A program made the position numbers and the translations under genes. This document shows, in pieces, positions 33,608 to 40,217 of a stretch of 40,217 nt of DNA (within the stretch, counting starts at the first letter, position 1; each line of letters starts with the position of its first letter). The stretch is from SAR324 cluster bacterium. Lineage in GTDB: Bacteria; SAR324; NAC60-12. The DNA lies in NCBI GenBank assembly GCA_014382365.1, contig JACNJW010000058.1, positions 1 through 40,217 of the forward strand, in the 5' to 3' direction. The notes under the pieces are model-generated. The model did no database searches and had not been told where the DNA came from. It saw only the letters and a list, made by a program, of their open reading frames with translations.

Positions 33608-34705
33608 ATGAGTGCAGATGTAACCCTAGAAAATATTACGGTCAAATTTGATGACTTTACTGCCGTGAATAACACAGATATTACTATTAAAGGCGGTGAA
33701 TTTTTTAGTTTTCTTGGACCTTCAGGATGCGGAAAAACCACCTTACTTCGTGTTATTTCAGGTTTTCAGGAACCTTCACAGGGGCGTGTATTAATTGGCG
33801 GTAATGATATGACGGGTATTGGTCCCAATAAACGTCCTACAGCTTTGATTTTCCAAAATCTAGCACTCTTCCCGCTAATGACCGTTTGGGAAAATATTGC
33901 TTTTTCTCTTGAAGTTAAAGGTGTCAGTAAAACTAAATGCCGAAAAAGGGCAGAAGAACTGTTGGAATTAGTTGCGATGCCTGGACAAGGCGATAAGATG
34001 GTCAATGAATTGTCCGGAGGTCAACGTCAACGGGTAGCTGTTGCACGTGCACTGGCTGCAGAACCAGAGGTACTATTGCTGGATGAACCGCTCTCTGCAC
34101 TGGATTTAAAATTGCGTCAGCATATGCGAACAGAATTAAGAGAAATTCAGCAGCGGGCAGGAATTACATTTATCTATATCACACATGATCAGGGTGAGGC
34201 TCTTACTATGTCTGATAGGGTAGCAGTAATGCGGGAGGGAGTTATTGAACAGGTAGAAGAAGGAACGAAAGTATATGATAAACCGGTAACTGCCTTTGTG
34301 GCGTCATTTGTTGGTGAAAATAACGCTTTTCACGGGACAGTCAGCAATATCCTTGCTGCAAAAATTGTTGTTAGTACGGATTCAGGAGTTCTCGAAGCAT
34401 CTCCTGCTGAGGGCAGTTCATTAAAGGTTGGAGATAAGGCTATTGTTTTTGCTCGTCCGGAAGCCATGAGTTTTGTTAAACGTAGAAATTTAGTCAAAAA
34501 TGTAATAAACACAGAAGTAGTGCATCAGGAATTTGAAGGACATTTTTGGCATTTAATACTTCAAGGAGTAAATGGTTTGAAGATCAAAATGTCACAGATT
34601 AATGACGGAACAACTGAGGTTTTTGAAGAAGGCAAAAAGATTAAGGTGCAGATTGATCCAAAACTGGCAGTAGTACTGCCTTCTGGACCTCTGGCTGCGG
34701 AGTAA
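33608..34705 (+). CDS. potA: Polyamine-type ABC transporter ATP-binding protein
   Basis: 365-residue ATPase from the preferred ATG at 33608. The frame is open back to a TTG at 33518, but those 30 residues are not conserved-looking and overlap the candidate promoter. Walker A GPSGCGKTT, Q-loop IFQNLALFPLMTV, signature [15 protein letters not shown], Walker B LLLDEPLSALD and the switch His in YITHDQGEAL are all intact. A C-terminal regulatory TOBE-type domain (about 255-365) contains FARPEAMSF. It powers import through the next two gene products. Adjacent to potB with a 3-base gap. Confidence 0.93.
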   Translation: MSADVTLENITVKFDDFTAVNNTDITIKGGEFFSFLGPSGCGKTTLLRVISGFQEPSQGRVLIGGNDMTGIGPNKRPTALIFQNLALFPLMTVWENIAFSLEVKGVSKTKCRKRAEELLELVAMPGQGDKMVNELSGGQRQRVAVARALAAEPEVLLLDEPLSALDLKLRQHMRTELREIQQRAGITFIYITHDQGEALTMSDRVAVMREGVIEQVEEGTKVYDKPVTAFVASFVGENNAFHGTVSNILAAKIVVSTDSGVLEASPAEGSSLKVGDKAIVFARPEAMSFVKRRNLVKNVINTEVVHQEFEGHFWHLILQGVNGLKIKMSQINDGTTEVFEEGKKIKVQIDPKLAVVLPSGPLAAE

Positions 34706-34708
34706 AAT

Positions 34709-35641
34709 ATGAGGCTCTGGTTAAAAAAATTCTTTTTGCGCAATGGTATAGTACTCTCCTTATACATGTTGCTGGTGACTTTTATCTGGATAGTAGTGAT
34801 GTTTGTGCTGCCGCAAATATTCATGTTTGATTTTTCATTCCGTTTTAATTGGACTCAAATCGATCCATCCAAAATTGGCAGTCCAGAAGATATTTACACT
34901 CTTCAACATTACAAGTTTTTGCTGTTTGGCAGTCCAAACAATCCCGATCCTTTAAATATCGTCGACGTAACAGTATTTGGTCGTACGATTCTGGCAGCAA
35001 TTTTTGTGACTCTATTTGACGTTATTCTGTGTTATCCAGTGGCTTATTATCTGGCTCATGTTGCAAAAGGAAGTATAACCCGTTTGATGATGCTCTCTTT
35101 GGTAGTACCGTTTTGGATCAATGAACTGCTTCGGGCATTTGCATTTAGAATTTTATTTGGTGAGGAAGGTACTATCAATAATATCTTATTATTTTTAGGT
35201 GTTTTGAATCAACCTATAGATTTTGTACGTGAAAATATTGCTCTATACACAGGTTTAGGTTATGCCTATATTCTGTTGATGATTTTTCCAATTTACAATG
35301 CCGTTGAAAGCTTGGACCGCAACCAAATTGAAGCGGCACGTGATTTAGGTTCTCCATGGTGGCGCATTCACTGGCGAGTGGTGATTCCTTTTGCAAAACC
35401 AGGTATTACTTCCGGTTGCACAATGGTCTTCATGCTGTCTGCCGGTGCTCTGGCCCTACCGCAAATCATCGGTGGACCAAGTAGTTTGTGGTTCACACAA
35501 ATTATTTATCAGTGGTTTAATACTGGAAGCAACTGGCCTAGAGGATCTGCATATGCGGTAAGTCTCATGGTAATCTGCGTGATTTTAGTATTACTGATAA
35601 TGAAAATATTCAAAGTTAAATTTGGAGAAATCGGCCGGTGA
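34709..35641 (+). CDS. potB: Polyamine-type ABC transporter permease 1
   Basis: 310-residue inner-membrane permease of the PotB/PotH type. About six helices are visible, the first at residues 14-36, and a large periplasmic loop follows it (about 37-85). The EAA loop that docks on the ATPase reads QIEAARDLGSPWWRIHWRVVIPFAKPGI. Starts 3 bases after potA. Its TGA stop overlaps the GTG of potC by four bases, showing translational coupling. Length is slightly above E. coli PotB (275-285). Confidence 0.92.
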   Translation: MRLWLKKFFLRNGIVLSLYMLLVTFIWIVVMFVLPQIFMFDFSFRFNWTQIDPSKIGSPEDIYTLQHYKFLLFGSPNNPDPLNIVDVTVFGRTILAAIFVTLFDVILCYPVAYYLAHVAKGSITRLMMLSLVVPFWINELLRAFAFRILFGEEGTINNILLFLGVLNQPIDFVRENIALYTGLGYAYILLMIFPIYNAVESLDRNQIEAARDLGSPWWRIHWRVVIPFAKPGITSGCTMVFMLSAGALALPQIIGGPSSLWFTQIIYQWFNTGSNWPRGSAYAVSLMVICVILVLLIMKIFKVKFGEIGR

Positions 35642-37002
35642 GTTCTGCAAAATTTTTACGGCTTGTTACAAGCTCTTACATTATCCTTTTTTTTGCTTAC
35701 CTGTTCGGTCCTTTGATTGTAATGAGTATCACTGCGTTTAACAGTGCTGCATTTCCACGTCTTTCACCCTGGGACTGTTTTTCTACTGAGTGGTTTGGAG
35801 TTCTGGTCAATGATGCCAGAATGATGGGTGGCTTTAAAAATAGTTTGATCATTGGCATATCAGTAGTTTTTGTCTCAGTACCAATGGGTTTGGCTGGTGC
35901 CTTGATGTTGGGTCAACTCAGCAATCGCGTACGTCCAGTATTTTATACAGTTACCATTTCTACAATTTTAGTCCCTGGGGTTGTTTTAGGAATTTCAACC
36001 CTGATTTTCTGGGATCGAATGGGGATGATGTTCAATGCTGGGTATGATTCTATCTTCTATGATGGAATAGTTTTGACAATAATAGGCCAGTCTACATTCA
36101 TTTCTGCCTACACGATGTTGGTGTTTATTTCACGTCTGCAGCGTTTTGATCCGGTTTTGGAGGAAGCTGCTCTTGACTTAGGTGCCACAAATATTCAGAC
36201 TTTTAGAAAAATTCTTCTGCCATTTCTGAAACCTGCGATTGGTTCAGCAGCAGTATTGGCGTTTCTTGCTTCCTTTGAAAATTACAATACAACTGTATTT
36301 ACTATTGTTTCTGAAAGTACACTGACTACAGTTTTGGCCAGTAAAGTTCGTTATGGTATAAACCCTTCAATTAGTGCCCTGGCCGTTATTATCATTGGAC
36401 TGACCATAACTGCGGCTTTGATACACGAAGTACTTAAAAGGAGAGAGCAGGCCAGAGAAATTGCTCTTAAAAAAGAGGGACAAGTCGGCAATGTAAAAAC
36501 TCTATCACGAACAGCTTTCCGTAAACCTGTAACATTGATGGTTTTATTAATATTTGTTGCAGGTCTCAGTACTGTCTGGATGGCACGTGCTTATGATGTT
36601 AATCAGTGTAAAATAGAAGTTTCTGAAGAAAAACGAAAAAAACAGGAAGAACTCAGTAAAAAACGATTGCTGGAAATGCAGAAAAGACTGGAGTCCCAAG
36701 AGGCTGCTTCTGCAAATGGTAGTGACTCAAAATCAAGTAAAACTGCTCCCGGTACAGATCAGTATGGAAGCATCTTTGCTCCAACAAATCTGGAAGGTCA
36801 GGTGGAGTCAACAGAAGATCAGAAAGAAAACTCAAAAACCCCAAAAAATCAATATCAAAACATCTTTGCTCCAACAAACCTTGAAGGTCAAGTAGAGTCT
36901 ATAGAAGAAAAAACGGAAGCATCTAAAACCCCAAAAAATCAATATCAAAATATTTTTGCTCCAGTCAACCTTGAAGGTCAGGTAAAATCCGAAAAAGAAT
37001 AA
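35638..37002 (+). CDS. potC: Polyamine-type ABC permease 2 with extra helix and repeat tail
   Basis: 454 residues, starting at GTG overlapping the potB stop by 4 bases. Residues 1-275 form a normal PotC-type permease with the EAA loop EEAALDLGATNIQTFRKILLPFLKPAI. A non-standard extension follows. It has an additional hydrophobic helix at about 297-317 (PVTLMVLLIFVAGLSTVWMA), a charged coiled-coil-like stretch (about 325-355, Glu/Lys/Arg-rich), and a tail of 30-residue repeats beginning at residues 374, 404 and 434, each with Q-Y-x-x-I-F-A-P-x-N-L-E-G-Q-V. E. coli PotC is about 264 residues. A seventh helix would place the tail in the periplasm. The tail function is unknown. Confidence 0.9.
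   Translation: MSSAKFLRLVTSSYIILFFAYLFGPLIVMSITAFNSAAFPRLSPWDCFSTEWFGVLVNDARMMGGFKNSLIIGISVVFVSVPMGLAGALMLGQLSNRVRPVFYTVTISTILVPGVVLGISTLIFWDRMGMMFNAGYDSIFYDGIVLTIIGQSTFISAYTMLVFISRLQRFDPVLEEAALDLGATNIQTFRKILLPFLKPAIGSAAVLAFLASFENYNTTVFTIVSESTLTTVLASKVRYGINPSISALAVIIIGLTITAALIHEVLKRREQAREIALKKEGQVGNVKTLSRTAFRKPVTLMVLLIFVAGLSTVWMARAYDVNQCKIEVSEEKRKKQEELSKKRLLEMQKRLESQEAASANGSDSKSSKTAPGTDQYGSIFAPTNLEGQVESTEDQKENSKTPKNQYQNIFAPTNLEGQVESIEEKTEASKTPKNQYQNIFAPVNLEGQVKSEKE
36757..36999 (+). repeat. 90-bp tandem repeats in the potC tail
   Basis: Three in-frame units: 36757-36846, 36847-36936 and a partial 36937-36999. Units encode QY(G/Q)(S/N)IFAP(T/V)NLEGQV(E/K)S, and the first two units add a variable acidic-lysine linker ending in S-K-T-P-K. 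The high DNA identity between units suggests a fairly recent expansion. Confidence 0.9.
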
Positions 37003-37096
37003 TTATTCTTGTTAAAAATTAAGAGCATACAGACTATGATTGCATTTTGTGATTTACAAAACTGCAAATAAATCTTGATAACAACTCAAATAAAAT

Positions 37097-38083
37097 ATGT
37101 CTGTAAAAAATAAAAATAATATGTCAAAAAAATATCAATATCCTGAGTTTGAAAATCCACAGATTCGTCCTCGCTACACAGGCATCCCTACATTTTTCAG
37201 GACACCTTATCACGAGTCAGCAATCGGGCTTGAGATTGCACTTGTCGGAGTTCCATTTGACGGTGGTGTAACTAATCGTGCCGGAGCGAGACACGGTCCT
37301 CGAGAGATACGTAATCAGAGCAGTCTGATCAGAACAATGAATCAGGCAAGTGGAATTGATCCATATGCTTTGGCAAAGATTGCAGACGTGGGAGATGCAT
37401 GGGTGGAAGGACCGTTTAATCTGGAGCAGAGTCATCAGGAAATTGAAAAATTTTTCCTTGATATTCACAAATCAGGTGCACTTCCGGTGTCTGTTGGTGG
37501 TGATCACTCAATTACATTACCGATATTTCGGGCTATTGCAGCAGAAAGACCGCTTGGAATGGTTCATTTTGATGCGCATTGTGATACCGGAGATGACTAT
37601 CTCGGATCAAAGTTTCATCACGGCGCACCTTTCCGCAGAGCAGTTGAAGAAGGCTTGCTCGATCCTAAGCGCACAGTGCAAATCGGTATTCGCGGATCTC
37701 TCAATGATCCGGATATTTGGAAATTCAGTCATGATTCCGGAATGCGGGTGATTTATATAGAAGAGTTTTTTGAACGTGGCTGGAAAGATGTGATTGACGA
37801 AGCAAAATCAATTGTTGGTAATGAACCGGCATATCTTAGTTTTGATGTTGATGGACTTGATCCGGTTTATGCACCGGGCACTGGAACTCCGGAAATCGGT
37901 GGTTTCAGCAATCTGGAAGCGCAACTGATGATTCGTGAACTTGGAGAACTAAATCTTATTGGTGGAGACTTAGTTGAAGTAGCACCACCTTTTGATCCAA
38001 CCGGCAACACTGCTTTGACGGGAGCTACGTTGATGTTTGAAATCCTCTGTGTAGTTGCGCAATCACTGTCACGTAGAAAGTGA
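37097..38083 (+). CDS. speB: Agmatinase-family ureohydrolase
   Basis: 328-residue manganese ureohydrolase of the arginase/agmatinase/guanidinobutyrase family, which releases urea from guanidino compounds. All six metal ligands are visible: H137 in GGDHS, D159/H161/D163 in FDAHCDT and D250/D252 in SFDVDGLDP. The segment RYTGIPTFFRTPYHE resembles agmatinase and guanidinobutyrase N-termini. Whether the substrate is agmatine, 4-guanidinobutyrate, guanidinopropionate or guanidine cannot be read from sequence. Alternative ATG at 37121 (M9). Last gene of the pot cluster, so the imported ligand probably is or becomes its substrate. Confidence 0.85.
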   Translation: MSVKNKNNMSKKYQYPEFENPQIRPRYTGIPTFFRTPYHESAIGLEIALVGVPFDGGVTNRAGARHGPREIRNQSSLIRTMNQASGIDPYALAKIADVGDAWVEGPFNLEQSHQEIEKFFLDIHKSGALPVSVGGDHSITLPIFRAIAAERPLGMVHFDAHCDTGDDYLGSKFHHGAPFRRAVEEGLLDPKRTVQIGIRGSLNDPDIWKFSHDSGMRVIYIEEFFERGWKDVIDEAKSIVGNEPAYLSFDVDGLDPVYAPGTGTPEIGGFSNLEAQLMIRELGELNLIGGDLVEVAPPFDPTGNTALTGATLMFEILCVVAQSLSRRK

Positions 38084-38098
38084 TCTGAGTTTTGGAAT

Positions 38099-38130
38099 AA
38101 AAAGCTTTCGGTAAGCTTTTTATAATTTCT
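38099..38130. terminator. Intrinsic terminator between speB and the methyltransferase gene
   Basis: Perfect 9-bp stem AAAAAGCTT (38099-38107) with AAGCTTTTT (38113-38121) around TCGGT, followed by T-rich sequence. It is A-rich on the other side, so it can serve both convergent genes. Confidence 0.75.
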
Positions 38131-38133
38131 TTT

Positions 38134-38970
38134 TCAAAACTGCTTGCCAGCAACAGTGAATGTGACTTGTCCTGAAGTTTTTCGCAGTTGATCATGCTTC
38201 AGCATGTAGTCTTTGAGATTTCCACTTTTTTGAAGATGCTGCGTTTTGTACAGCACGTCTGTAAGATTTTTATCTTCAACCAGACTCCAGATAGAATCAC
38301 CACTACGCCAGTCAGGATCAAGGATTCCATCATGTTGGAAGTATGCTTCGTCCTGTAAAATCAAATCCAGAGGCACTTCTTGGCGGTGGCTGAAAAAACC
38401 CACTTCATGAAGCTGTTCAGCTATTTCCTCAAGAGCAATTGTCTTTTCCTGTACAGCCTTGATTGCATCCGGAATTAAGTGGTAAAACCAGAATCCCAGT
38501 TCCAGCTGTTCCGGACTGCAACTGTTGATAATCAGTCTGCCGCCTGGTTTAAGTATTCTAAAAAATTCATTAAAAACTTTCTTATGTTCCGGCCAGCCGG
38601 AATCAGCATCGTCAGGTAGATGGTGTAAAACCTGATTAATCATGACTGCATCTACGCTTTTATCAGGCAGCGGTAATGAGTTGATTGCAGTCTGGTGAAA
38701 ACTAATTCTACCTTGCTTTTCTTCTGCCTGTAGTTTGTCTTGTGCCATGCCCAGCATTCCAGCATTTAGATCTACTGCTTCGATGCGCCTTACTTCGTTT
38801 AGCAGAGCTGCTGAATACAATCCAGTACCGCAACCCGCGTCCAGCAATACCTGTTCACTCAATGGCAGAATTCCTTCCTCCATTGCTTTGAGTATTATGT
38901 CAATACCTCCTGCGGTGCGTGTTTTGTCATAAACTTGACTGGTCCTGTGATAATTTTCGTAAGTACTCAT
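38134..38970 (-). CDS. Class I SAM-dependent methyltransferase
   Basis: Rossmann-fold methyltransferase of the UbiE/type 11 group. Motif I reads LLDAGCGTGLYSAALL and is followed by an acidic end of strand 2 (IEAVDLNAGMLGMA). The motif around NQVLHHLPDD and the post-motif FFRILKPGGRLIINSCS are typical. The frame extends to 39042, overlapping the neighbouring gene, but ATG at 38970 begins right at a natural MSTYENYHRTSQVYDKTR start and gives 278 residues. Substrate is unknown. The C-terminal half (about 170-278) is not a familiar domain. Translated after the EamA gene, about 60 bases away. Confidence 0.82.
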   Translation of the reverse strand: MSTYENYHRTSQVYDKTRTAGGIDIILKAMEEGILPLSEQVLLDAGCGTGLYSAALLNEVRRIEAVDLNAGMLGMAQDKLQAEEKQGRISFHQTAINSLPLPDKSVDAVMINQVLHHLPDDADSGWPEHKKVFNEFFRILKPGGRLIINSCSPEQLELGFWFYHLIPDAIKAVQEKTIALEEIAEQLHEVGFFSHRQEVPLDLILQDEAYFQHDGILDPDWRSGDSIWSLVEDKNLTDVLYKTQHLQKSGNLKDYMLKHDQLRKTSGQVTFTVAGKQF

Positions 38971-39028
38971 GTCTAATTTTAAAATGTAGGTTATCCGCCG
39001 AATTGAGTTCAGCTGCAGATTGATAGAG

Positions 39029-39886
39029 TTAGCTTTGGGCAAGCAGCAGGATTGATCCTATTGCACAGCTTATGGCACCAAGTTTCATCATGTTTAGTTT
39101 TTCCATTTTCAAGGCGACCGAGAGTAACAAAGCAATCACGAAGCTCATATTTGCAATCGGAATTACAGTACTTGCTTCACCATGTTGGATCGCAAGCATC
39201 AGAAAGTTGACGATGCCGACTACCAACATTGAAGAGATTATAATGAAACGCGTTTTTTCCCAAGTTATTCGGAATCGTTTTTCACGTAAAAGTGCGTACA
39301 TTGCACCGCCAACTACCCAACTCGCCGAGATAATGATGAGCATGGAATTGCGGTCAGCTCCATCTAGGAAACCTACTTTGGAGCTAATGCCATAGGAAGC
39401 TCTGAACAATGAAGCAACTCCCGCAACTGCCATAAACAGGAGTAATTGTTTTTGCTGAGTTTGATGGATTTGGCTTTTGTAGAGAAAAAACACAGCAATC
39501 AAACCTAGTAAAATACCGAATCCTTTGAGCCAGTCAAAAGATTCATGCAGCATGAAATATGAAAAAAGAACGACACCGATTGTGTTTAAACGGTAAATTG
39601 TTGTAGCAAGACTGACTTCAATTTGTGCAAGACTTTCTAAAAGCATCAAGTTGGAAAGTGTCAGGAATAATCCGGCCATCAGTCCAAAACCGATCGTCGC
39701 CGGATTGAATTCAAGCGGAGTCCCCTGAAATTTTGCAAGTCCCCATTGAGACAAAGTCCAAATTAATCCAACACCAAAAAGGAACATCCCTCGTGATCGT
39801 CCTCCAGTTGAGTAGATTTTAAAAACTATATCGCTCACACCGCTCAATAACAAACTAAGCAAAGCGAATAAAACTGCATAACTCAT
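39029..39886 (-). CDS. EamA/DMT-family inner-membrane transporter
   Basis: 285 residues with about ten hydrophobic segments arranged as two EamA repeats. Visible features are LEFNPATIGFGLMAGLFLTLSNLMLLESLAQIEVSLATTIYRL in the first half, with the family's later helices, and PIANMSFVIALLLSVALKMEKL in the second, matching the conserved end of EamA domains. Such proteins export or exchange amino acids, nucleotides or other metabolites. The substrate cannot be deduced. Ends close to the methyltransferase start. Confidence 0.88.
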   Translation of the reverse strand: MSYAVLFALLSLLLSGVSDIVFKIYSTGGRSRGMFLFGVGLIWTLSQWGLAKFQGTPLEFNPATIGFGLMAGLFLTLSNLMLLESLAQIEVSLATTIYRLNTIGVVLFSYFMLHESFDWLKGFGILLGLIAVFFLYKSQIHQTQQKQLLLFMAVAGVASLFRASYGISSKVGFLDGADRNSMLIIISASWVVGGAMYALLREKRFRITWEKTRFIIISSMLVVGIVNFLMLAIQHGEASTVIPIANMSFVIALLLSVALKMEKLNMMKLGAISCAIGSILLLAQS

Positions 39887-39953
39887 TATTTTATTCCGTT
39901 TTCGATCGAAGGAAAACTGATTTTGCTCTTTGTTTGCTGCGGTTCAAATTTAT

Positions 39954-40217
39954 TCATGCCGTGTTTAAAGGCATTTTTAAGTAGAGAGAATCGTCAAGAT
40001 AATCGTGGAAATGCACGGTTGTTTGTTGATGTTCAAGGAAAATCACGCAGTAAGCAGGAGGCTCATGGCTGTATGGCAAATAATCTACTGCTTTTAAATC
40101 TAACTGAACTTGATGATTTGTTCCCCGCAATGTGGTAAAAGGGATTCCATGCCAACTGCCGCTAACAGGACGGTGAACATGACCGAAGAAAAGATGTTTG
40201 ATGTTGGAAAAATCGCA
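39954..40217 (-). CDS. CpdA-like metallophosphoesterase, C-terminal part (5' end outside window)
   Basis: An open minus-strand frame runs from the window edge to a TGA at 39954-39956, giving 87 residues. It reads HLFFGHVHRPVSGSWHGIPF, then TTLRGTNHQV, which is the C-terminal metal-site GHxH motif and surrounding strand of class III cyclic-nucleotide phosphodiesterases (CpdA/Icc group of metallophosphoesterases). N-terminal D-x-H and GNHD motifs would lie past the window. The remaining residues (YLPYSHEPPAYCVIFL) fit the family's C-terminal cap. It probably hydrolyses cAMP or a related phosphoester, but the specific substrate is unproven. The 67 bases to the EamA gene suggest a shared direction. 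Confidence 0.85.
   Translation of the reverse strand, partial: CDFSNIKHLFFGHVHRPVSGSWHGIPFTTLRGTNHQVQLDLKAVDYLPYSHEPPAYCVIFLEHQQTTVHFHDYLDDSLYLKMPLNTA

Noticed and set aside
39923..40138. Plus-strand 71-residue open frame at the right end
   Set aside because: It is antisense to the phosphoesterase C-terminus, which has clear family motifs.
1..40217. Mobile elements, CRISPR arrays, tRNA or rRNA genes
   Set aside because: No transposase, integrase, regularly spaced repeats or cloverleaf-like sequence was seen. The only tandem repeats are inside the potC coding sequence.

Overview
This is a low-GC Gram-negative chromosome segment, dense with housekeeping genes. An LPS-type heptosyltransferase, undecaprenyl-diphosphate phosphatase, a lipoprotein, a twin-arginine exported binding protein and periplasmic HtrA-type proteins all point to a two-membrane bacterium. 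The order rimP-nusA-infB-rbfA-truB-rpsO-pnp is the classic proteobacterial translation/transcription block. I infer a proteobacterium or close relative, possibly a marine deltaproteobacterial or SAR324-like lineage, but no marker here settles that. I see no insertion sequences, phage genes, CRISPR arrays or tRNA genes.

Layout. 1-3400 (+): the 3' part of a small SRP RNA gene, then dnaX (with an A9 run placed like a gamma/tau slippage site), ybaB and a lipoate/octanoyl-protein ligase. 3500-9880 (-): a small membrane protein, a GNAT acetyltransferase, a LysE/RhtB exporter, and a tight block of a MurI-like racemase, a mannose-6-phosphate-isomerase-like cupin and priA. 10115-18850 (-): pnp, rpsO, truB, rbfA, infB, nusA and rimP, with strong hairpins before and after pnp. 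18954-25502 (-): polyprenyl diphosphate synthase, a tandem pair of HtrA-like proteins (the second has lost its catalytic triad), uppP, a heptosyltransferase and a small lipoprotein. 25630-27111 (-): a divergent DnaA with an AT-rich, repeat-bearing upstream region, divergent from a HugZ-like gene. 28008-30889 (-): mobA, a YfcG-like glutathione transferase and a YejF-like double ATPase. 31197-38083: an IclR regulator divergent from a polyamine-type ABC importer (potD, potA, potB, potC) followed by an agmatinase-family ureohydrolase. 38134-40217 (-): a SAM methyltransferase, an EamA transporter and the C-terminal end of a CpdA-like phosphoesterase.

How genes work together. The IclR-pot-ureohydrolase cluster reads as a regulated import-and-hydrolysis module for a polyamine or guanidino compound. 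Its PotC permease has an extra membrane helix and a tail of 30-residue tandem repeats, which is the most unusual protein architecture here. Other points of interest are the probable dnaX frameshift/slippage site, the active/inactive HtrA pair, and the DnaA with altered Walker A and DNA-recognition signatures and no canonical DnaA boxes nearby.
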